This document shows, one piece after another, positions 55,807 to 64,000 of a stretch of 64,000 nucleotides of DNA (within the stretch, counting starts at the first letter, position 1; every line of letters starts with the position of its first letter). The stretch is from assembly GCF_027942865.1 (NCBI RefSeq), contig NC_134525.1, positions 2,356,994 to 2,420,993 on the forward strand, written 5' to 3'. Both the position numbers and the translations under genes were made by a program. The notes below the pieces were generated by a model. It searched no databases. It saw only the letters and a list, made by a program, of their open reading frames with translations, and was not told the origin of the DNA. The DNA comes from Odontesthes bonariensis. Taxonomy: Eukaryota > Chordata > Actinopteri > Atheriniformes > Atherinopsidae.

Positions 55807-56574
55807 ACTGACTCACAAGCAGCTCATTTCTTCTGCATTTCCACCCCCAATGCTTGGTATTCCCTTTCATAAGCTGCTGTTTTCAGGCTGCACTGAGCAG
55901 CTCTGCGTGCTGCCAGCTGCAGAGAACAAGAGCTTAAATGTTTGAGGGCTTTTGTAGTCAGATATCAATACTCGAGTTGGGTTTCTTAAAGCTGGAAGAG
56001 CAGGTAATGATGGAGGACGAGAGAAGAGCAAAAGGATAGTGGTTGGTTACAGTCGTGGCCTCAGCTTCTAAACTCTTGGTTACTCCTCATCTGCTTTCAC
56101 TGGTTTCCACCTCTGCTCTTCCTCTTATTTCCTCCGTTTTGCACACTCTCTGAATTCAACGTGCTGCTTCAGCTTCTCCTCCACAAACAGGCGGCTCTGC
56201 AGCAGCAATCCATCATCTTTCCTCCCTAACTAACTTAGAGTTGCACACACTGAGCCGAGCAGGGACTCAGACACAATTAAAAGCAAACTCCACTTTTTAA
56301 GCGTATGCAGAGAAACACAAGCACACCCACATGCGGCACATTAATTCACGCCGAACGCCCACACACGAATACAAACACACACATTTCCACAACAGAAACA
56401 GCCTCAAGCCGGCGAGCTGCAGGTCTGCGCTCTTAAATCTCACCGAGCTGCTTTTTTTTTGGGAGAATAACAGCTCGTTGTGACCTTGAAAACCACAGTT
56501 TGAAACTCCCGGCTCCAGAGAAACAGATCAAAACAGACGGAAGGTCAAAGGTCGGGACATGATCCGACCCGGAT
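55807..56574. other. No gene recognised
   Basis: Unique-looking sequence with several short TA/CA-rich patches. Confidence 0.4.
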
Positions 56575-57872
56575 CCGCATACTACATACTGCATACTGCA
56601 TACTGCTTACTACATACTGCATACTACATACTGCATACTGCATACTGCTTACTACATACTGCTTACTACATACTGCATACTACATACTGCATACTGCATA
56701 CTGCTTACTACATACTGCATACTACATACTGCATACTGCATACTGCTTACTACATACTGCATACTACATACTGCATACTGCATACTGCTTACTACATACT
56801 GCTTACTACATACTGCATACTACATACTGCATACTACATACTGCATACTACATACTGCTTACTGCATACTACATACTGCATACCGCTTACTACATACTGC
56901 ATACCGCTTACTACATACCGCTTACTACATACCGCTTACTACATACCGCTTACTACATACCGCTTACTACATACCGCTTACTACATACCGCTTACTACAT
57001 ACCGCTTACTACATACCGCTTACTGCATACCGCTTACTGCATACCGCTTACTGCATACAGCTTACTACATACCGCTTACTGCATACCGCTTACTACACAC
57101 CGCTTACTACACACCGCTTACTACATACCGCTTACTACATACCGCTTACTACATACCGCTTACTACATACCGCTTACTACATACCGCTTACTACATACCG
57201 CTTACTACATACTGCTTACTACATACTGCTTACTGCATACTACATACCGCTTACTGCATACCGCTTACTGCATACCGCTTACTGCATACCGCTTACTGCA
57301 TACCGCTTACTACATACTGCTTACTACATACTGCTTACTACATACTGCATACTACATACTGCTTACTGCTTACTACATACTGCATACTACATACTACATA
57401 CTGCTTACTACATACTGCATACTACATACTACATACTACATACTGCTTACTACATTCTACATACCGCATACTACATACCGCTTACTACATACCGCTTACT
57501 ACATACCGCTTACTACATACCGCTTACTACATACCGCTTACTACATACCGCTTACTACATACCGCTTACTGCATACCGCTTACTACATACCGCTTACTGC
57601 ATACCGCTTACTGCATACCGCTTACTGCATACCGCTTACTGCATACCGCTTACTGCATACCGCTTACTGCATACCGCTTACTGCATACCGCTTACTGCAT
57701 ACCGCTTACTACATACCGCTTACTACATACGGCTTACTGCATACTGCTTACTGCTTACTACATACTGCTTACTACATACTGCTTACTACATACTGCTTAC
57801 TACATACTGCTTACTACATACTGCTTACTACATACTACATACAACATACTGCATACTACATACTACATACTA
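56575..57872. repeat. CATACT satellite array of copy E, CCGCTTACTACATA dialect
   Basis: Outer parts are CATACTGCATACTA-like; the middle is homogenised to CATACCGCTTACTA(C/G), a variant absent from the other copies. The 462-residue plus frame is a period-7 artefact. Confidence 0.95.
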
Positions 57873-58183
57873 ATCGATCAGACAGTATGCAGAGCGTTTA
57901 CCCACAATGCATTTCGCTCCTGCCCGAGCCGAAATCAGCCGGCCTGAAGCTGATTTCTCTTAAGCTCTAAACTCTGTAAACTTTAGCAACATTTGAAACA
58001 TTTTCAGGCGAGAAAGTAGTCGATTAGATCCCCAACGTGTTGAAAACCTGACAAAATACCGGCTGTTTACAATTTTGTTCCCACAAATTCGGCGCTACTA
58101 AAGCTAGCCGCAGTGAGCAACGCACTTAAGGTTATGTTCACAAAATAAAATATCCGTTGCCTTTTATCATAGGGAAAGCCATT

Positions 58184-58903
58184 AGCCGCTTTCGGACAGA
58201 CCGTTCTAAGAAAGTAGTTATCAGAACTACCCTCCTCGAATTTCGTTCTGATAACTGTCCTTCCCCAGCGGAACTGTTTCAGTCTGCATTCGCACATGAG
58301 TCGGGACCTGATAGGGACTGATGCGCCGCGCGCAGCCGTCTGCTTCAGTGACGTGTTAGCCGTTTAGCGCTACATTCAAACACAAAACAAAACGGTAAAA
58401 GTAAGGAGAGTAGAAAAAACACCACCAAGAAGCTAATATGGAGAGTGGGGAGGCCACCGTGTTTATGGTCTGCATGATGGTGATATTAATCATGGACAAT
58501 CACATCAGGCGTCTAATATCGAGGCTGGAAAAGCTCACAGAGAGAGTCAGGAGACGATACTTTTTTATTTCATGAAGGAAGAAAGGAGAGTAGAGCGCTG
58601 CAGACAAATGAGACCAGTGTAAGTTTAACTTATTAAACACCCGCCGGTTGTGTCTGTGTCATATGAGGAGACATTTCAGCCGTGATAGAATTACATGGGG
58701 CGTAGCTACCGACCACCACACACCTCCGTCAGATTAGTTCTATAGAACTATGAAAAGACCCGACCTCGGAGAAGGAGCTAAATAGTTATAGGAACTAAGG
58801 GAGAAAGCCCCGAGTTCCTGTATGTCCGAACACGGGAGAAAACGGCCCCGCGGATTAAAAGGTTATTAGAACTGCCAAAGGTTCCTACAGTCCGAAAGCG
58901 GCT
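58184..58903 (+). mobile_element. Non-autonomous element with 3-bp target duplication, PIF/Harbinger-like
   Basis: AGCCGCTTTCGGAC (58184-58197) is perfectly inverted at the right end (to 58903). ATT flanks both sides (58181-58183 and 58904-58906). The uninterrupted site GCCATTACCATACAATTG is preserved in copy B (47890-47920, reverse complement), so the insertion and its 3-bp duplication are directly demonstrated. A 3-bp duplication fits PIF/Harbinger, though ATT is not the usual TWA. Confidence 0.8.
58438..58575 (+). CDS. Small ORF in the Harbinger-like element (45 aa), function unknown
   Basis: ATG at 58438, stop TGA at 58573-58575. The product begins MESGEATVFMVCMMVI and ends with a basic stretch (RLEKLTERVRRR). 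It has a hydrophobic N-terminal half and a basic helix-like end. It could be a remnant of a transposon protein's first exon. No domain is identified. Confidence 0.25.
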   Translation: MESGEATVFMVCMMVILIMDNHIRRLISRLEKLTERVRRRYFFIS

Positions 58904-59183
58904 ATTACCATACAATCGGTGCTTTTGTTTTGAAAACAGGAAGTGAACCTACCCTCGTTGTAGCTAGCTTGAAACTGACAGGAAATGACGATCGGCGACG
59001 TCACGTTACGTTGCATCTTGGGTAGTTTGAGTATGAGTAGTAACCTCATGATGCATACCCAACATTTCGGAGAATCTAGTATGCATCCGGGAACTTCTCG
59101 CTTACTCAAACTCGCATACTAACTCACAAAGTTAGTATGAGTAGTAGGAAAAGTAGGAGAAGTATGTGGTTTAAAACACAGCC

Positions 59184-59538
59184 ATGACGTGTCTGCCAGA
59201 AGGAAAGCAGAATGAAATGAGGAAGTTTCCCACTAAAAAGAAAATGACCGCGATGATGAGCAACTTGTCATGGGTATAATTACCTTATCTGCCAGAAGGG
59301 GGAGACAAACACTCTGCCCTCCAGGTGTAACAAACACAAACCGAGCCGTGTTTCCTGTTCGATCTAAGCAACAAACTGGACTTCTAAGTGTGTTTACATG
59401 AAGAGAACAGGCCCTAATTCTGTCGGGTCACAGGGAGCGTTTACTGCTGCCCCAGCTGAGAAGATTTTCACTGATAAAATGTCCTCACTTCAACTTTATT
59501 TTTAAGATTTCTGAAGAATTTTGCTGCTTTTTTTCCCA
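59184..59538. other. No gene recognised
   Basis: Unique-looking sequence between two mobile elements. Confidence 0.4.
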
Positions 59539-59542
59539 TTAA

Positions 59543-60599
59543 CCCTAATCCCTGATAGGGGACATTTTCTCCACTTGGGGTGTACTTTCTCCTCTAATTT
59601 CACACTGGAAATGGTGATACTCATCATATTTGGTCCAGTTGTGCATTTTTGACTATTTTTTTTAATTTCAAACACACATCATATACAATGCAATTTTTCA
59701 TTGTGTAGAAAAAAATCTCCTAAATTTCTGAAAAGGGACATTTTTGTCCCCTTTTAAAATGACCTAAAAACATCATATTAATATTTTTTTTCCACTTTTT
59801 GTTACATAATTCTTTTATTCCACTTCAGTTCTGATCGTAACTATTGTTTTTTAAAAAATTAACCCTTTAGATGCCAATTTGAACTTTTTAGCCCAAATTG
59901 TAAGCCTTTAGGTGCCAGTATTTTCAAAATATAGAAAGCAAAGTGGAATTATTGAGTAGGGATAATTATAGTCTGGGATATGTCAATGATTAGCAACAAC
60001 ATTGATTTTTAGGGATTTGTAATTTTTTTGTTATGCCTGATTTAACAAAACAAACAAAAAAAAAACCCTCCATAATTTTAACTACTGATTTTATATTGTT
60101 CTTATTTCTTTCTTTTGTTTAAAATTTAAATCCTTTTTATTTCTACTGTTTTAATATCTTTGAATAGCCTTGTAGTTGAATTGTGCTATACAAATAAACT
60201 TGCCTTGCCTTAATTTCTGAAAAGGGACATTTTTGTCCCCTTTTAAAACGACCTAAAAACATCTTATTAATATTTTTTTCCACTTTTTGTTTCATAAATC
60301 TTTTCTTCCACTTCAGTTCTGATCATAACTACCAAGTTTTCAATTATTTTAAAAAAAAAATTAACCCTTTAAATACCAGTGTATATGAGGTAAACACCAA
60401 TTTCTGTTAAAACGCACACACAAAAACTGCTGAATTTCCAATGTATGCAAAGCAAAGTGAGATATTCTATGGGGGATTATTAGGTCTGGGATATGTCATT
60501 GATGAGCTACAACATCAGTTTTTAGAGCTTTATTTTTTTTTTTTTTACAAAAATGTCCCCTTTCAGAAATGAAGTTGTGTTTTAAATCAGGTATGAGGG
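59543..60599. mobile_element. TTAA-flanked (piggyBac-like) non-autonomous element with internal duplication
   Basis: TTAACCCTAATCCCTGAT (from 59539) is answered at the right end by the inverse of TTAACCCTCATACCTGAT (to 60603). Inside, TTTCTGAAAAGGGACATTTT followed by ACCTAAAAACATC occurs twice (about 59717 and 60212). Between the two is a retroposon tail (GTGCTATACAAATAAACTTG with CCTTGCC, 60183-60212). A separate fragment of the family is at 51951-52230. Confidence 0.7.
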
Positions 60600-60603
60600 T
60601 TAA

Positions 60604-61012
60604 ATCAGTTTATAATAGTTAAGACAACAATTATCTTCCAGTAAAACTGAAATCTTTTGCATCTATAAACCCTTTAGAAATGAAAAAGGTAGAATTACAG
60701 CCAGGATGCTCGTCTTTGAGCCTTTTTACAGCCTTTTTTTCAGCCTTTCTCTACGATGGTCCATGAAAATCACAGGTTTCTCTCAGCGGTAGAGCTCTCA
60801 CAGTCCAGTACGAACAAACCAAACCTTCCCGATGAGGCCTCGGATGTTTACCGGTGCTTTCCGGGTCTCCCCGTGCGTCTTCTCCTTTGTCATATGATGC
60901 GAGCTGCTTCCCTGATGGAGCTCCCACCCCCACCATGCTCTGTTTCTTATATAACACACAGTATGGATCCGTACACCCCGGGGGGGTAACCTAAAGCCAC
61001 AGCACATAAAAC
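60604..61012. other. No gene recognised
   Basis: Unique-looking sequence up to the second Tc1-derived array; frames of 68-77 residues show no domain. Confidence 0.4.
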
Positions 61013-61858
61013 TGTGCTGTCATGACCTTTAACCTTTAACATGCTAACTGAGGCCTGCAGAGTCTGAGATGTAGCTCTTGGGTTTCTGACCTTGGGTTGA
61101 CCTTTAACCTTTAACATGCTAACTGAGGCCCGCAGAGTCTGAGATGTAGCTCTTGGGTTTCTGACCTTGGGGTGACCTTTAACCTTTAACATGCTAACTG
61201 AGGCCTGCAGAGTCTGAGATGTAGCTCTTTGGGTTTCTGACCTTGGGGTGACCTTTAACCTTTAACATGCTAACTGAGGCCTGCAGAGTCTGAGATGTAG
61301 CTCTTTGGGTTTCTGACCTTTAACCTTTAGCATGCTAACTGAGGCCCGCAGAGTCTGAGATGTAGCTCTTGGGTTTCTGACCTTGGGGTGACCTTTAACC
61401 TTTAACATGCTGACTGAGGCCTGCAGAGTCTGAGATGTAGCTCTTTGGGTTTCTGACCTTGGGGTGACCTTTAACCTTTAACATGCTAACTGAGGCCCGC
61501 AGAGTCTGAGATGTAGCTCTTTGGGTTTCTGACCTTGGGGTGACCTTTAACCTTTAACATGCTCACTGAGGCCTGCAGAGTCTGAGATGTAGCTCTTGGG
61601 TTTCTGACCTTGGGGTGACCTTTAACCTTTAACATGCTAACTGAGGCCCGCAGAGTCTGAGATGTAGCTCTTTGGGTTTCTGACCTTGGGGTGACCTTTA
61701 ACCTTTAACATGCTCACTGAGGCCTGCAGAGTCTGAGATGTAGCTCTTGGGTTTCTGACCTTTAACCTTTAACATGCTGACTGAGGCCTGTAGAGTCTGA
61801 GATGTAGCTCTTTGGGTTTCTGACCTTGGGGTGACCTTTAACCTTTAACATGTCTTTC
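61013..61858. repeat. Second Tc1-derived 75/76-bp minisatellite, about 11 units
   Basis: Same unit as 41254-42095 and the same entry sequence (ACTGTGCTGTCATGACCTTT). Many units here have an extra T (CTCTTTGGG), and some lack CTTGGGGTGAC, so lengths vary and the coding frame is lost after the first units. The flanking Tc1 catalytic sequence is absent. Confidence 0.92.
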
Positions 61859-62404
61859 CTCCTCGGCATACCCAGATTTAACTGATTAAACCTTCCAACG
61901 TTACTATCAGCTTATTCCACATTCTTTGAGCTTTATTGAGTGTAACTGCTGAGTAACTCACATGAACGAAGGACGTTTGAGCCGGTTTGTTTTCCGTCCT
62001 CACGCCTGGTGATTGTTTTACGAGCTCACCACTCTGCATAAAGCATGTCCTTCTCATCTCAGCCACTGTAATGATTTTGTCCTGCCCACAAATGTCAGAA
62101 TGTAAATCTGGCTGTTAAACTCGACCCCAACAAACTCTCGGCTGACAGTTTGTCAGTTCGTCAGCGTGTGTTTGTGTGCAGACCGCCAACCCAAAATGTC
62201 AAGCGAGATGGAACCGACTCACCTCTGCAGCGGCTTTATTTCTGCGGTGGTTACTTCTTCCATTTTACTAATGTGTTTGATAGTCTACAGCCGTGCTATA
62301 AAAGCAGGGACGAAAAACTGCTGAAATCTTACTTCACTGGTCACTAAATATTTTTAAACTTTTTTTAAATTGTTTTTTTAAAGTGTTTATAATTGTATAA
62401 ACAT
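61859..62404. other. Mostly unique, no gene recognised
   Basis: TGTGTTTGTGTGCAG at about 62165-62180 looks like a splice acceptor, but the following frames (62150-62347) show no recognisable protein. Confidence 0.35.
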
Positions 62405-62616
62405 TTTATTGCTTCATTATGTCTGCTACCGGATGCTTGAATTTCCTTCGGGATCAATAAAGTATCAATCTTGTTATTAATTAGTATCAGTCTCCCTTGT
62501 TATTGTTGTTGTTGTTGTTGAGTGTTGTACTTTGTGAGTGAAGTTACCGGAGTCAAATTCCTTGTTTGTTTAGTCAAACCTGGCCAATAAAGCCGATTCT
62601 GATTCTGATCCTGATT
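62405..62616 (+). mobile_element. Two retroposon 3' tails and a (GTT)n tract
   Basis: GAATTTCCTTCGGGATCAAT followed by AAAGTATCAAT (62439-62470) is a common fish LINE tail. A GTT run follows at 62499-62519. AGTCAAACCTGGCCAATAAA with GATTCT repeats (62572-62616) equals the tail at 11950-11999. Confidence 0.65.
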
Positions 62617-62990
62617 TCGAATAACCACAGAAGAAGAGCAGTGAAGGTAGCTGAGATATCTCTGCATGGAGCAGTGAAGGGAGCTGAGATATCTCTGCAT
62701 GGAGCAGTAAAGTCTGAGCTCCCAGGCTGCTGATGCTCTGTCGTACGATGATAATGTTTACATGGGAGCACCAAGGTGCTCGACTGATCTCAAAGGAGGG
62801 TTAACCTGTGGAAGACCAGAGTGGAGTGAAGTTAAATGTCTCACTCAGTGGGGTCACATGGCCCTGAAAGGATCGGATTATTGGCTAAATTACAATAAGA
62901 ATGAGCTGAGCAAAGGTAATTCTCCTTGGATATATGGCGGTGAATGAATGGGATCAGAGGCACAAAGCGTGTCATACCCCGGTGTGATAG
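62617..62990. other. Short duplication, otherwise nothing recognised
   Basis: AGCTGAGATATCTCTGCATG plus GAGCAGTGAAG is duplicated in tandem at 62638-62710 (about 39 bp). No gene. Confidence 0.5.
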
Positions 62991-63189
62991 GTGGCGCTGT
63001 ACCCATTCCAACTGTTGCTAATAGAGCCACTTCCTGTTGACCTCTTCACCACCAACAACAACAACAAACTCAGGCATTGGAGAAAGATGGAGAACGCAGA
63101 GCCAGATGAAGCTACGTCCCTCTACATTTGGTCTGTGATGAGCTGCTTGTTGCACAAACGCGATGCCCAACGGAGCATTCTCCATCGCG
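62991..63189 (+). other. Possible transposon coding start (unassigned)
   Basis: A frame from the ATG near 63089 reads MENAEPDEATSLYIWSVMSC and LLHKRDAQRSILHRV before running into the pyrimidine array. The start MENAEPDEAT loosely recalls the MESGEAT start at 58438, and the GTCATACC...GGTGGCGCTGTACCC sequence ahead could be an element end. The relationship is speculative. Confidence 0.25.
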
Positions 63190-63790
63190 TTGTTTCTTTC
63201 TACTTTCGCTTTCTTTCCTTTCGCTTTCTTTCCATTTGCGTCGCTTTCTTTCCTTTTTACTTTCTTTCCATTTGTGTCGCTTTCTTTCCTTTTGCTTTCT
63301 TTCCTTTTGCTTTCTTTCCATTCACTTTCTTTCCTTTAACTTTCTTTCCTTTTGCTTTCTTTCCATTCACTTTCTTTCCATTTGCGTCACTTTCTTTTCA
63401 TTTCTTTCCATTCGCTTTCTTTCCTTTCACTTTCTTTCCTTTTTACTTTCTTTCCATTTGTGTCGCTTTCTTCCCATTCGCTTTCTTTCCTTTTTAGTTT
63501 CTTTCCATTTGCGTCGCTTTCTTTCCTTTCGCTTTCTTTCCATTTGCGTCGCTTTCTTTCCTTTTTACTTTCTTTCCATTTGTGTCGCTTTCTTTCCTTT
63601 TGCTTTCTTTCCATTCACTTTCTTTCCATTTGCGTCACTTTCTTTTCATTTCTTTCCATTCGCTTTCTTTCCTTTCACTTTCTTTCCTTTTTACTTTCTT
63701 TCCATTTGTGTCGCTTTCTTTCCATTCGCTTTCTTTCCTTTTTAGTTTCTTTCCATTTGTGTCGCTTTCTTTCCTTTCGCTTTCTTTCCA
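63190..63790. repeat. Pyrimidine-rich CTTTCTTTCC minisatellite with GCGTCG inserts
   Basis: Units of CTTTCTTTCCTTT and CTTTCTTTCCATTTGCGTCG are arranged in longer blocks. A block of about 240 bp (starting TTTGCGTCGCTTTC at about 63235) recurs from about 63540. Strong strand asymmetry (almost pure pyrimidine on the plus strand) favours triplex formation. ORFs on both strands are low complexity. Confidence 0.93.
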
Positions 63791-64000
63791 ATTGCGTCGT
63801 TAATTCGATTATAGCTATAGTTGGGTATTTATTCTTGCGTTGTTTGTTTCTTTCTGACGGCGACAACAACAGGAATATCGTCTCCTTCGACTTCCGGGTC
63901 ACGACCCCGGGAAAACATCTGGAGCATGCGCAAAACGCAAAGTCTGATTCACCACGTGCTTCAGCGTCTACAAGCAGGTTTAGAGTGACTTTCAACCCAG
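63791..64000. other. Window end, nothing firmly recognised
   Basis: Moderately GC-rich sequence with CpGs (ACTTCCGGGTCACGACCCCGGG). It could be the other end of the element suggested at 62991, but no terminal repeat was matched. Confidence 0.3.

Larger units (their letters stand above)
56575..59183 (+). mobile_element. CATACT-satellite element, copy E, with a nested insertion
   Basis: The left terminus is eroded (starts CCGCATACTAC). Array 56575-57872, then ATCGATCAGACAGTATGC and the complete unique arm to TAAAACACAGCC (59183). The arm is interrupted at 58184-58903 by a second element. This copy, with B, defines the family order: terminus, array, about 560-bp unique arm, terminus. The unique arm carries no ORF with a recognisable domain. 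Confidence 0.87.

Noticed and set aside
56559-57947. 462-residue plus ORF (LLHTAYYIPLTTY repeats)
   Set aside because: Period-7/14 satellite artefact in copy E; no start context or unique coding part.
62150-62347. 65-residue frame after a TGTGTGCAG acceptor-like site
   Set aside because: No homology recognised, no matching donor, and retroposon tails follow immediately.
63112-63995. Lys/Glu-rich and Phe-rich ORFs on both strands
   Set aside because: Low-complexity translation of the CTTTC array.

Overview
The window reads as a repeat-rich stretch of teleost fish nuclear DNA. Evidence: an intronless fish-type TRIM gene, a ppp1r3g gene next to a probable lyrm4 terminal exon (the same pair, in the same convergent orientation, as I recall from human 6p25), and fish-typical L2, L1, Ty3/gypsy, Tc1, hAT and piggyBac-like elements. 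There is no sign of prokaryotic organisation. All positions were counted by hand from the numbered lines.

Layout. 0-3.4 kb: a single-exon TRIM E3 ligase gene (+) whose 3' UTR carries a 0.9 kb 14-bp minisatellite. 3.4-6.4 kb: duplicated simple-repeat blocks, one candidate 30-nt exon, and an 81-bp higher-order array. 6.4-11.6 kb: a nearly complete L2-clade LINE (-) with an intact ORF1 and a lightly damaged ORF2. 11.6-15.5 kb: a Ty3/gypsy pol relic (-) broken up by two hAT insertions (one holding its own MITE) and a LINE fragment. 15.5-16.1 kb: a CTAA-type array. 16.8-17.9 kb: ppp1r3g (+), complete in one exon. 18-20 kb: an L1 ORF2 relic split by a CATACT-satellite element. 20-24.7 kb: a 75-80-bp array, a BED-finger hAT, and a piggyBac-like element with TTAA ends. 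24.8-27.6 kb: three hAT elements nested inside one another, each with its own 8-bp target duplication. 27.8-30.7 kb: a 19-bp AT-rich satellite. 31.6-33.3 kb: a 51-bp minisatellite that stays open as an ORF. 34-35.7 kb: MITEs and a reverse-transcriptase scrap. 37.25 kb: the probable last coding exon of lyrm4 (-). From there to the end the sequence is probably lyrm4 intron or flank, filled with a second BED-hAT copy, a Tc1 relic whose DNA-binding region has become a 75-bp minisatellite (two loci), other minisatellites, and four more copies of the CATACT-satellite element.

Host genes are sparse. TRIM is an innate-immunity type E3 ligase. ppp1r3g is a glycogen-targeting subunit of protein phosphatase 1. 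lyrm4 (ISD11) serves mitochondrial iron-sulfur cluster assembly. There is no operon-like cooperation between them; their proximity is synteny.

The most unusual content is structural. One transposon family (terminal GGCTGTGTTCGAAAC, internal 7-bp CATACTR array) is present in five copies whose arrays range from about 50 bp to about 2 kb, with left-left and right-right end rearrangements. Elsewhere, tandem arrays have grown out of transposon coding sequence, most clearly from a Tc1 transposase. Tandem arrays occupy very roughly a quarter of the window.
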